Positions 9,384 through 17,917 of a stretch of DNA of 64,000 nt are shown here, piece by piece. The DNA is from Thermalbibacter longus (GTDB lineage: Bacteria; Chloroflexota; Chloroflexia; Thermomicrobiales; Thermomicrobiaceae): contig NZ_JAMSLR010000001.1 in assembly GCF_023806485.1 (NCBI RefSeq), forward strand, positions 310,001 to 374,000, read 5' to 3'. The notes beneath the pieces were generated by a model. It ran no database searches and was not told where the DNA came from. It saw only the letters and a list, made by a program, of their open reading frames with translations. Position 1 is the first letter of the stretch; each line of letters begins with the position of its first letter. A program made the translations under genes and the position numbers.

Positions 9384-10664
9384 ATGTCGCGCGCTGCCTA
9401 CCTATCTCCTGGCTCGCTCGTTGGCCTGACCGTGTTGTGCCTGCTCGCGAACTTGTTCGGTCCGGCCGGAAGCGTGGTCGCTGCCCCAGGGGACGTGACG
9501 ACCATCCGGCGCTTCGAGACGGCCGAGCCGGTCATCGTCCTCACCTTCGATGCCGGCGCCGACCGCGGCTTTGCCAGCAATATTCTGGATACGCTAGCGG
9601 CCAAGGGCGTGCGGGCGTCGTTCGGGCTGACCGGGGCCTGGGCGGCTGCCAACCCCGACCTGGTCCAGCGGATGGCCCGCGAGGGTCACCACCTGATCAA
9701 CCACACCTGGAGCCATCGCTCCTTCACCGGTCGCTCGACCGGCTCCGCACCCCTGAGCACAGCCGAGCGGACCGAGGAGCTGCGCCGGACCGAAGAGCTG
9801 ATCCGGCAACTCACCGGCATCGAGCTGCGACCGTACTTTCGGCCGCCGTACGGTGACTTCGACGACTCGGTGCTGTCTGACCTAGCCGACAGTGGCTACA
9901 CCTTGAACATGATGTGGACGATCGACTCGCTGGGGTGGAGAGGTCTCACCGCTGACGAGATCACCCAGCGCGTGCTCGACGCCGCCGAGCCGGGCGCGAT
10001 CGTTCTTATGCACGTCGGCAGCCAGTCGCAGGACGCGGCGGCCCTGCCGGCACTGATCGATCAGCTCCGAGCGCGCGGCTACCGGTTCGCGACCGTCCGC
10101 GACCTGGTCGAGGGGCGAGCCGGGCCGGAGTTCCGCTACTTCCCCGAGACCGGCCATTGGGTAAGCCACGGCTTCTTGCGTTACTGGGAACGATTCGGCG
10201 GGTTGGCCATCTATGGCTACCCGCTGACTGAGGAGTATGTCGATCCTGCCACCGGCCGCGTGACGCAGTGGTTCGAGCGGGCCCGGTTCGAATGGCACCC
10301 GGGTGCCTGGCCCGCGCGCTACGACGTGCTCCTCGGGCGGTTGGGCGCGGAGGTGTCGGCCGAGCGCGAGGGGATAGGCCCGTTTCGGTCGGCCCAGCCG
10401 GTCACCGGCTGTACCTACTTTCCACAGACCGGCCACAACCTGTGCGGGGGCTTCCGGGCCTACTGGGAGCAGTTCGGCGGGCTTGCGGTGTTCGGTTACC
10501 CGATCTCCGAGGAGTTCCGGGAGGTAAACCCAGACGACGGACGCGAGTACACGGTGCAGTACTTCGAGCGACAGCGGTTCGAGTGGCACCCGGGGGCGTG
10601 GCCGGAGCGGTACGACGTGCTGCTCGGCCGGCTCGGCGCCCAGCTCCTGACCGGGCAGCGTTGA
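9384..10664 (+). CDS. Secreted polysaccharide deacetylase with two C-terminal repeats
   Basis: 426 residues. A signal peptide (about 1-34) is followed by a NodB-type deacetylase domain (about 40-250) with TFDAGAD (metal-binding Asp), HTWSH (metal His pair), RPPYGDF and VLMHVGS. The TFDDG motif is modified to TFDAG, so one of the two aspartates is missing. The C terminus carries two about 75-residue repeats, each with FPxTGH, a YWERFGG or YWEQFGG core and FEWHPGAWPxRYDVLLGRLG; this repeat is widespread in Chloroflexota secreted proteins and is presumably a binding module. ATG 9384 follows GGAGGGAG. An envelope polysaccharide is the likely substrate. Confidence 0.88.
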   Translation: MSRAAYLSPGSLVGLTVLCLLANLFGPAGSVVAAPGDVTTIRRFETAEPVIVLTFDAGADRGFASNILDTLAAKGVRASFGLTGAWAAANPDLVQRMAREGHHLINHTWSHRSFTGRSTGSAPLSTAERTEELRRTEELIRQLTGIELRPYFRPPYGDFDDSVLSDLADSGYTLNMMWTIDSLGWRGLTADEITQRVLDAAEPGAIVLMHVGSQSQDAAALPALIDQLRARGYRFATVRDLVEGRAGPEFRYFPETGHWVSHGFLRYWERFGGLAIYGYPLTEEYVDPATGRVTQWFERARFEWHPGAWPARYDVLLGRLGAEVSAEREGIGPFRSAQPVTGCTYFPQTGHNLCGGFRAYWEQFGGLAVFGYPISEEFREVNPDDGREYTVQYFERQRFEWHPGAWPERYDVLLGRLGAQLLTGQR

Positions 10665-10751
10665 TGTAAGCGGGGATACTTTTCACTTCTACGACGGGAT
10701 GACATGGGCTGGCCCAGCTTTCACCGGTATTTGACGAATCTGCCGTGTTGG

Positions 10752-10781
10752 TTGCTACCTTTAATACCTTTATGCTATCCT
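10752..10781 (+). promoter_or_regulatory. Possible promoter of the low-GC gene
   Basis: TTGCTA (10752-10757) and TATCCT (10776-10781) are separated by 18 bp in an AT-rich stretch that stands out from its surroundings. It lies about 70 bp before the ATG at 10851. Weak hexamers, so the call is tentative. Confidence 0.35.
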
Positions 10782-10791
10782 ACTGGTTAAA

Positions 10792-10807
10792 CAGGGTGAT
10801 CACCCTG
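10792..10807. promoter_or_regulatory. 16-bp perfect palindrome, candidate operator
   Basis: CAGGGTGATCACCCTG is a perfect inverted repeat placed about 11 bp after the predicted -10 of the low-GC gene, where a repressor would block transcription. No regulator gene lies next to it. Confidence 0.45.
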
Positions 10808-10850
10808 AGAATTGGGCTGCTATTCACCATTCACCAGGTCTGCAGTAGCG

Positions 10851-11609
10851 ATGCTGGAAGAGACTAACCCGCTCTGGGCTGACCAATACGCTACAGATGT
10901 GAATCAGCGGCTAGCAATAGTTGTGCGGTGGCCTACTGAGCAGCCAATTGAGGAGGCGGTTGGTGAGATTGGTCAGCTCGTAGGCGAAATACTCGAAGAA
11001 TACGCGCACTCTATTCGTCATCAACAGCCCTCCGTGTCACGCTATCAAGTGGGACCAGCGGCGGATGGTCTGTGGCTTTCCTATCTTTGTACGATTGATA
11101 AGGACGTGCGCCAACTCCTCAGCGACGGAGCAAATCTAATAGCTTGGGGACACCTAGCTATTGCACTCTTTAAGAAGATCCGCGTGTATTGGCAGCGACG
11201 TAGGTATAGCGTCCAGAACTACTTAGACCAACCAGGCTCCAACCTTGAGGCGATCACGTCACCTCACTTCTCGGAACCAATGATTCTTGGACTTTGCTAC
11301 AAACATTGCGAGGAAACGTACTCTGAGCCAATTAGGGACATATCGGTGTTCGACCGATCCGCATTTCGAGTATTCTCCTCCGCATGTCATCCGGGCGACG
11401 TGGAGGTTCATACCGTGCGGATCTGGACAAAGAACCGAGCAAGCTACATATACGTTGTTGATTCCAAAGGTCGACCCATTGAGCACTTCCGGACGTTAGG
11501 GAAAGATCTCAGACCTCTAGATTTGCCGAGGTGGTTCAACGATGATTCCCGTGATTCTTCGGGATTCTCCGAGGTAAGAACTATTATTATATCTAGAGCT
11601 GGGCGTTGA
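10851..11609 (+). CDS. Unrecognised protein encoded in a low-GC island
   Basis: 252 residues, no family recognised. Composition differs from every neighbour: the stretch 11581-11640, for example, has 28 G/C of 60, and codons such as ATA, AAT and TTA that are nearly absent elsewhere occur here. There is no signal peptide; one moderately hydrophobic stretch (about LIAWGHLAIALF) is followed by a basic segment KKIRVYWQRRR. The C-terminal half contains several aromatic and charged patches. ATG 10851 is the first Met; a TTG at 10812 would add 13 residues and overlap no feature. The atypical base use, isolation and palindrome upstream suggest horizontal acquisition. Confidence 0.6.
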   Translation: MLEETNPLWADQYATDVNQRLAIVVRWPTEQPIEEAVGEIGQLVGEILEEYAHSIRHQQPSVSRYQVGPAADGLWLSYLCTIDKDVRQLLSDGANLIAWGHLAIALFKKIRVYWQRRRYSVQNYLDQPGSNLEAITSPHFSEPMILGLCYKHCEETYSEPIRDISVFDRSAFRVFSSACHPGDVEVHTVRIWTKNRASYIYVVDSKGRPIEHFRTLGKDLRPLDLPRWFNDDSRDSSGFSEVRTIIISRAGR

Positions 11610-11874
11610 ACCATGTCTCAGTGCTCAGTCTAGTCGGCGTGATTCGAAGTAGTTTACGCACCTTTTCCTGTCTGCCGGTGATTCGAATCGAACCTGTGCT
11701 GCTTGGCGAGGTTGCTAAACTCAGGCAATCATATTCGTACCGGCATCATAACCTCACAAGAACATTAATATGCCCATCTGCTGACTGTGCTCCGCTGTCT
11801 AACACCGAGGCTGCGTTGAAGTGACGCTGAAGGCTCCCTGATCGCAAGAAGATTCGGCTGCGGAAATTGGTGTC
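11610..11874. other. AT-rich spacer after the low-GC gene
   Basis: 265 bp of the same low-GC character, ending abruptly near 11870 at the 3' end of the GH127 gene. It contains GTGATTCGAA twice (11639-11648 and 11678-11687). I see no gene, tRNA or integrase. Confidence 0.4.
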
Positions 11875-13779
11875 TTACGCGGAACCATTTCGGAGCCAGA
11901 CCAGCATTCGACCGGGCTCGCGGTTCGCCCAGGCGTAGTAGGGGATGGCGACCAGCTCGATCTCTCGATCACTCCCGAAAGTCTCGACTCCGCGGGCGGT
12001 GCGGTAGAGGGTGCCAGACCAGGCCGGGCCGGGCGGGGCGAGGCGCGCGGGGGCACGCAGGGCCACCACGCCACCGAGCAGATCCGGTCGCTCCTCGGTC
12101 ACGATCTCCGCACCGATGGGAAGCACCAGGTCGCGAAGATCGATACCCGGGTTATCCGCCTGCTCGACGCAGTAGATCAGGGGCCCGCGAGCCGGAGCTA
12201 CCCGACCCGCGTTCTCGGCCGCGTAGGGGTGCGATTCGAGACGGCGAGCCGGCATCGGGAGGCTGAGCTCAACCGTGTCGCCCCGCTGCCAGGCACGCCG
12301 GACCTCGACGTAGCTGCCTGGGGCCTGGTCGGCGGCGACCTGGCCGTTGACGCGCACGATCGCGCCGTCCTCGCACCAGGCCGGTACCCGGAGGAAGAGG
12401 CTGAACTCGCCCGCGCCGTCCACCTCCATCTCGATCGCCTCGTCCCAGGGGTAGTTCGTCTGCTGGCGGAGCCGAACTGGCTGCCCGCTAGGCAAGGTGA
12501 TCTCCGCGGTGCCCTGGGCGTAGAGATGAACCCAGATGCCCTGATCGGTCACGCTGTAGAAGTAGCCGGGGAGCGACGCCAACAAGCGAGCCACGTTGGG
12601 CGGGCAGCAGGCGCAGGTGAACCACGGCTGCCGCCGGTGCGAGCCGTCGTCGGCCAGCGGGTTCACGTAGAAGTAGGCTCGTCCGTCGAGCGAGTAGCCC
12701 GCGAGGAAGCCGTTGTAGAGCGCCAGCTCCATGAGGTCGGCGAAGCGCGCCTCGCCGGTCAGCAGCAGCATGCGCCAGTTCCACATCACGTTGCCGATGG
12801 CGGCACAGGTCTCGGCGTAGGCGCGCTCGTTGGGCAGCTCGTACGGCTTGCCGAACGATTCGCCCTCGTGGCGGGCGCCGATGCCGCCGGTCACGTAGAG
12901 CTTGGCGGTCACCATGTCGAGCCAGAGGCGCTCGAGCGTCTCGCGCAGGGTCGGATCGCCCGTCTCGGCGTAGAGGTCGGCCGCGCCGGCTGCTAGGTAG
13001 ACGGCGCGGACGGCATGCCCGACCATCTGGTCGAGCTCGCGGAAAGGCTTGTGGTCCTGGCGATATTCATCGCCGCCGGCGTACCCGTAACCGCGGGCGT
13101 TCAGGAAGTAGAGCGCCTGATCGAGGTAGCGGCGCTCGCCAGTGACCCGGGCGAGCTCGACCAGTGCCATCTCGATCTCGGGGTGGCCGTCGGTGCCGGG
13201 CTGGCGTCCGGACTCCTCGGGCCCGAAGGTATCACAGATGCAGTCGGCGAATCGGCGGGCCACATCGAGGAGCGTCGACTTGCCGGTGGCGCGGAAATGG
13301 GCCACGGCGGCCTGGAACAGGTGCCCGGCGCAGTAGAGCTCGTGTGTTCGTGGCAGATCGGTCCAGCGAGCCGCCTGGTTTCCGAGGATGTAGTAGGTGT
13401 CGAGGTAGCCGTCGGGCTGCTGCGCGGCGGCGAGCTCGGCGATGACGCGGTCGACGAGCTGGTCGAGCGCTGGGTCGGGGTCGGTCGCGAGGCACCAGGC
13501 GGCCGCTTCCAGCCACTTGTAGACATCGGAGTCGTTGAAGTAGAGCCCTTGGAAGGGGCCTCCCTGCTGGCCGGCCGCGCGCCGGAAGTTGTCGAGCCGG
13601 CCGGTCCGCTCGAGGTACTCGTACTGCAAGGGGAGCGACACCTCACGGACGAGCTGCCGTCGCGGCCCCCAGAACGCGTCATCGAGCCTGACGGCGGTCA
13701 CTGGCAGTGGGCGAAGCCTGGCGAACGGGCTAGACGACGTATCGACGACCGGGCCACTGAGCCGTCCGCGCGCTGACAT
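11875..13779 (-). CDS. Glycoside hydrolase family 127 (beta-L-arabinofuranosidase-like)
   Basis: 634 residues, typical for GH127 (formerly DUF1680). An (alpha/alpha)6 catalytic barrel is followed by beta domains. The family's zinc/cysteine centre is visible: AETCA (Glu323, Cys325) and FTCACCPPN (Cys391, Cys392), where one of the paired cysteines is the nucleophile in the characterised enzyme HypBA1. No signal peptide is present, so it should act on imported oligosaccharides. ATG 13779 has GGAGGA 8 bases upstream; the open frame runs on to 14034, but that extension is arginine-rich and lacks a ribosome site. Substrate specificity (L-arabinofuranoside versus others) is not certain. Confidence 0.9.
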   Translation of the reverse strand: MSARGRLSGPVVDTSSSPFARLRPLPVTAVRLDDAFWGPRRQLVREVSLPLQYEYLERTGRLDNFRRAAGQQGGPFQGLYFNDSDVYKWLEAAAWCLATDPDPALDQLVDRVIAELAAAQQPDGYLDTYYILGNQAARWTDLPRTHELYCAGHLFQAAVAHFRATGKSTLLDVARRFADCICDTFGPEESGRQPGTDGHPEIEMALVELARVTGERRYLDQALYFLNARGYGYAGGDEYRQDHKPFRELDQMVGHAVRAVYLAAGAADLYAETGDPTLRETLERLWLDMVTAKLYVTGGIGARHEGESFGKPYELPNERAYAETCAAIGNVMWNWRMLLLTGEARFADLMELALYNGFLAGYSLDGRAYFYVNPLADDGSHRRQPWFTCACCPPNVARLLASLPGYFYSVTDQGIWVHLYAQGTAEITLPSGQPVRLRQQTNYPWDEAIEMEVDGAGEFSLFLRVPAWCEDGAIVRVNGQVAADQAPGSYVEVRRAWQRGDTVELSLPMPARRLESHPYAAENAGRVAPARGPLIYCVEQADNPGIDLRDLVLPIGAEIVTEERPDLLGGVVALRAPARLAPPGPAWSGTLYRTARGVETFGSDREIELVAIPYYAWANREPGRMLVWLRNGSA

Positions 13780-14663
13780 CGTGGTGCTCCTCCGAGTCGC
13801 GAAAATCCCGTCACTGGGACGCGAGGCGTCCTTAGACCTCGTCACCAGTGTACGCTGCCGGGATCGAACCGGCGCCGGGTCGGCCGGGCGAACCTGGCCT
13901 ATCGTCGAGCGACGCCTCTCACCATAGACGACGACCGCACCGCCGGCTGGGCGAGCGCCCGAGCGTGGGCGGTCGCGTGCTGGCCACGGGGCGAGAGCCG
14001 TCTCCTCGCGGCTTCGCCAGCATCCGACGAGCATCAGGCGATCCCGCCGATGGGCGACGACAGTTCACGCATCCGATCAGGTTCGGACGGCTCTGGGCAT
14101 GCCCTCGAGCCGGACGATGCTCACTCCGCAGGCTCGGGCCGCGGCGAGCTCAGCGCCACGTTGAGCCCTGACCCGTCAGACTTCCGTCTCGTTCGGCGGG
14201 TATGATCTCCATAGTGCCGGATCAGTGCGTGTGGTCTGGTAGGCCCATGGGCTGGGAGCGTGTCTGCCTGCGGTGGAGGTGATCGATAGGTGAGTAGTGC
14301 CGAGCAGCTCTAACGCTTTTGATAGGCAGGCGGGTGCGTGCCTCGCTGTCCGTTATCACCCTCTTATGGAGCGTCCCTCCGGATGCGGGATGAAGTCTCC
14401 GCCTGCATGAGCCGAGGGGTGCATGCGGAGGTGTCCGCTCGAGGAGGAAAGCCTATAGCGTTTGCGTCGCCCGGGCAGAGTGGCTGGAACCGCACCGCGA
14501 CGTCGGCCTCCATGGTCGGCGTATTCGTCGCATGGGCGAAGTGGCTACTGGTCCTAGCAGCTCATCGCCCGTCAGGAGCGCCGTGACGTACAGTATTCCT
14601 GTTAGCGTACTGCTGGAAGTCCGTCGACTGACTGGGTTCTAAGGCGTTTGAGGGGAGGGTAAC
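13780..14663. other. 884-bp divergent intergenic region, GH127 / BNR protein
   Basis: On the minus strand, 33-71 bases upstream of the GH127 start, lies a nested inverted repeat (13812-13850). Toward the BNR gene the only promoter-like element is TATGAT at 14201-14206 with no good -35. A short hairpin GCGGA/TCCGC sits near 14424. Several short frames cross the region, but none has a ribosome site or looks like a protein. Confidence 0.4.
13812..13850 (-). promoter_or_regulatory. Nested and competing hairpins in the GH127 leader
   Basis: Outer arms CACTGG (13812-13817) and CCAGTG (13845-13850) enclose two mutually exclusive stems: GGACGC/GCGTCC (13817-13822 with 13826-13831) and CGAGG/CCTCG (13822-13826 with 13837-13841). 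On the RNA leading into the GH127 gene this could act as an attenuator-like switch. There is no match to a known riboswitch class. Confidence 0.3.
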
Positions 14664-17600
14664 GTGACGAGTGCGGGCGGGAAGATCATGGAGAGCGTGC
14701 TCTCGTCGCTGGAGTGGCGCTGCATCGGCCCGCACCGCGGCGGGCGGGTGGTCGCCGTCGCCGGTGACGTCTCGGACCCGATGACGTTCTACTTCGGCGC
14801 CTGCGCTGGCGGCGTGTGGAAGACCACCGACGGCGGGGTGACCTGGCGCAACGTCTCCGACGGCTTCTTCCGCACCGCCGCCGTCGGCGCCATCGCGGTG
14901 TCGGAATCCGACCCCAACGTGATCTACGTCGGCACCGGCGAGGCCTGCATCCGCAACAACGTCTCCCACGGCGACGGCGTCTACAAGTCCACCGACGCCG
15001 GCCGGACCTGGATCCACTGCGGGCTCTCCGATACCCGCCACATCGGCAAGATCGTGATCCATCCCCACGACCCGGACATCGTCTACGTGGCCGCGCTCGG
15101 CCACGCCTTCGGCCCCAACGAGGAGCGCGGCGTCTTCCGCTCGACCGATGGCGGTAAGACCTGGGAGAAGGTGCTCTACAAGAGCCCGCGCGCCGGCTGC
15201 CACGACATCGCGATGGATCGCACCAACCCGCGCATCCTCTTCGCGGCGGTCTGGCAGGTGCAGCGCTACCCCTGGGCGCTGGTGAGCGGCGGCGAGGAGT
15301 GCGGGCTCTGGCGTTCCTTCGACGGCGGCGACACCTGGGAGGAGATCTCCCGCAAGCCCGGCCTGCCCACCGGGCTCCTGGGCAAGATCGGCGTCGCGGT
15401 CTCGCCGGCCAAGCCCGGCCGCGTCTGGGCGCTGATCGAGGCCGAGGACGGCGCCGTCTTCCGCTCCGACGACTACGGCGAGACCTGGATCCGCCTCAGC
15501 GAGCAGTCGCTGCTCCGTACCCGTCCCTGGTACTACATGCACATCACCGCCGATCCAAAAGATCCCGACACGGTCTGGGTCCAGAACTACAGCCTCTGGA
15601 AGTCGGTCGACGGCGGGGCGACCTTCCACCGCGTGCCCACCCCCCACGGCGACGACCACGCGCTCTGGATCGACCCCAACAACCCGCTCCGGATGATCGA
15701 GGGGAACGACGGCGGCGCCTGCGTCACCTTCAACGGCGGCGCGAGCTGGTCCTCGATCTATAACCAGCCGACGGCCCAGCTCTACCACGTTATCACCGAC
15801 GACCAGGTCCCTTACCGCGTCTACGGCTCCCAGCAGGACAACACCGCCATCAGCGTGCCGAGCCGCTCGGTCGATGGGGCGATCCACGAGCGCGACTGGT
15901 ATGCGCCGGGCGGCGGCGAGAGCGGCTACATCGCCGTCAAGCCGGACGATCCCAACATCGTGGTCGGCTCGGGGCCGGCCGGGCGACGCGTCTTCAACGA
16001 CCGGCTCACCCTCTACGATCACCGGACGAAGCAGGTGCGCGACATCACCATCTGGCCGGAGCTCTACGGCTGGGGCGTCGGCGCCGAGAGCCTCAAGTAC
16101 CGGATCGGCTGGACCTTCCCAATCTTCTTCTCCAAGCACGACCCCAACGTCCTCTACGTGGCCGGCAACCACGTCTTCCGCTCGACGGACCTGGGCACCA
16201 CCTGGGAGGTGATCAGCCCCGACCTCACCCGCAACGACCCCGAGAAGCTCAAGCCCTCCGGCGGGCCGATCACGCGCGACAACACCGGCGCCGAGGTTTA
16301 CTGCACCATCTTCGCGCTGGCCGAATCGCCGCTCCGTCCTGGTCTCCTCTGGGCTGGTACCGACGACGGCCTCGTCCACGTCTCGGAGGACGGCGGGCGC
16401 ACCTGGCGCAACGTCACCCCGCCCGAGCTGCCCGAGTGGACGCTGGTCAGCATCGTCGAGCCTTCCCCGCACGACCCGGCCACCTGCTACCTGGCCGCCA
16501 CCCGCTACAAGCTGGACGACTTCCGCCCCTACCTCTACAAGACGGCCGACTACGGCCGCACCTGGACGAAGATCACCAACGGCATCCCGGAGGGTGAGTT
16601 CACCCGGGTGATCCGCGAAGATCCCAATCGCCGGGGGCTGCTCTACGCCGGGACCGAGACCGGGCTCTACATCTCCTTCGATGACGGCGCCAACTGGCAC
16701 CGGCTGGGTGGTAACCTGCCGGTGGTGCCGATCTACGACCTCGTCATCAAGGGCGTCGAGATGGTCGTCGCCACCCACGGGCGGAGCTTCTGGATCCTCG
16801 ACGACCTGACCCCCTTCTACCAGCTCGACGAGCCGCTGGACGATGCCCAACCCTACCTGTTCCGTCCCCGGCCGACGATGCGCATGCGCATGGACAGCGC
16901 CCGGCCCTACCGCGAGCCGATCCTGGGGATGGTCAACTACGCTCGGGTCGACACCAGCGTGGTCTCCATCCTGCCCGAGCGCAGGCCGGACGGCTCCGTC
17001 GCTTACCGGTACCTGGACGCCGGTGAGAACCCGCCCCAGGGCGTGATCATCCACTACTACCTGCCGGCCGAGCTGGAGGGCCCGGTCACCCTGGCGATCC
17101 TCGACCAGCAGGGCGACGAGCTCCGCTCGTTCAGCAGCGAGGACGGGGGGCTCCCGGTCAAGCCTGGCATCAACCGCTTCGTCTGGAACATGCGGCTGCC
17201 GGGCGCGCCGGACGTGACCGCGCCCGACCTCGAGCCCTGGCCGCGCCCGGATGGGCCGATGGTCTTGCCCGGCACCTACCAGGTTCGCTTGGCGGTCGGC
17301 GATCACCGTCTCGTCCAGCCGTTCGAGATCGAGCCAGATCCACGGATCACTGCCAGCAGCGACGACCTCCAGGCGCAGTTCGAGCTCCTGCGAGCGATCA
17401 TCGAGAAGCTCTCGCTGACCAACGTGACGATCAACCAGATCGACGCGCTGCTGGCCCAGGCCAGGAATTGGGAACAGCGCATCGCCGGACTCGCCGGGGG
17501 CGAGGCGGTTCGTCGCGCGCTGGCGGCGCTCCAGAGCGAGCTCCACTCCATCCGCGGCGAGCTGATCGACGTCCACATGCGCGAGTCCCAGCTCTGGCCA

Positions 17601-17813
17601 AGCGGGCTGCACGAGAAGTTCAACGCGCTGTTCGACGCGGTCGACAGCGCCGACTACGTTCCCACGCGCCAGTCGCGCGAGGTCTTCGCCGAGCTCTCGG
17701 CGCAGCTCGACGAGCTGGTCGAGCAACTCCGGCGCGTGCTCGACGAGCAGGGCGGGGCGCTCAACGCGGCCATTCGGGAGGCGGGGCTGGCTCCGATCGG
17801 CTTGCCAGCGTAG
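14664..17813 (+). CDS. Large Asp-box (BNR) repeat beta-propeller protein
   Basis: 1049 residues built largely from Asp-box motifs of the form S/T-x-D-x-G-x-T-W; I count about eleven (for example KTTDGGVTW, KSTDAGRTW, RSTDGGKTW, RSFDGGDTW, RSTDLGTTW, VSEDGGRTW, KTADYGRTW, ISFDDGANW). This predicts one or two sortilin/sialidase-like beta-propellers over about residues 15-700, followed by a C-terminal beta domain and a helical tail rich in Glu/Leu (about 890-1040). The sialidase catalytic Arg/Tyr set cannot be recognised, so an enzyme name is not justified. There is no signal peptide, unusual for this fold. GTG 14664 follows GAGGGGAGGG. Confidence 0.8.
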   Translation: MTSAGGKIMESVLSSLEWRCIGPHRGGRVVAVAGDVSDPMTFYFGACAGGVWKTTDGGVTWRNVSDGFFRTAAVGAIAVSESDPNVIYVGTGEACIRNNVSHGDGVYKSTDAGRTWIHCGLSDTRHIGKIVIHPHDPDIVYVAALGHAFGPNEERGVFRSTDGGKTWEKVLYKSPRAGCHDIAMDRTNPRILFAAVWQVQRYPWALVSGGEECGLWRSFDGGDTWEEISRKPGLPTGLLGKIGVAVSPAKPGRVWALIEAEDGAVFRSDDYGETWIRLSEQSLLRTRPWYYMHITADPKDPDTVWVQNYSLWKSVDGGATFHRVPTPHGDDHALWIDPNNPLRMIEGNDGGACVTFNGGASWSSIYNQPTAQLYHVITDDQVPYRVYGSQQDNTAISVPSRSVDGAIHERDWYAPGGGESGYIAVKPDDPNIVVGSGPAGRRVFNDRLTLYDHRTKQVRDITIWPELYGWGVGAESLKYRIGWTFPIFFSKHDPNVLYVAGNHVFRSTDLGTTWEVISPDLTRNDPEKLKPSGGPITRDNTGAEVYCTIFALAESPLRPGLLWAGTDDGLVHVSEDGGRTWRNVTPPELPEWTLVSIVEPSPHDPATCYLAATRYKLDDFRPYLYKTADYGRTWTKITNGIPEGEFTRVIREDPNRRGLLYAGTETGLYISFDDGANWHRLGGNLPVVPIYDLVIKGVEMVVATHGRSFWILDDLTPFYQLDEPLDDAQPYLFRPRPTMRMRMDSARPYREPILGMVNYARVDTSVVSILPERRPDGSVAYRYLDAGENPPQGVIIHYYLPAELEGPVTLAILDQQGDELRSFSSEDGGLPVKPGINRFVWNMRLPGAPDVTAPDLEPWPRPDGPMVLPGTYQVRLAVGDHRLVQPFEIEPDPRITASSDDLQAQFELLRAIIEKLSLTNVTINQIDALLAQARNWEQRIAGLAGGEAVRRALAALQSELHSIRGELIDVHMRESQLWPSGLHEKFNALFDAVDSADYVPTRQSREVFAELSAQLDELVEQLRRVLDEQGGALNAAIREAGLAPIGLPA

Positions 17814-17917
17814 CTGGTCACCCGGCGGGCCTGGGCAACGCTAGGAGACGTGCTGAGCGATCGTGGGTGGAGCGAGGTTGTTCTCTGGCTTTGCGAGGTG
17901 AAGGGTACCGGGAGCCG

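Noticed and set aside
13855-13877. tRNA T-arm-like sequence on the minus strand (GCCGG-TTCGATC-CCGGC)
   Set aside because: The T-loop matches consensus, but no matching 5' acceptor strand, D arm or anticodon arm occurs at the right distance.
14066-14092. GAACCTGATC on the minus strand, as in TPP riboswitches
   Set aside because: The CTGAGA element upstream and the AATGCC...AGGGA element downstream are missing, and no thiamin gene follows.
14562-17726. A 1054-codon open frame on the minus strand
   Set aside because: It lies entirely antisense to the BNR protein gene; its Val/Gly/Asp/Ala-rich, motif-free translation is what the GC-rich codon pattern of the real gene produces in that frame.
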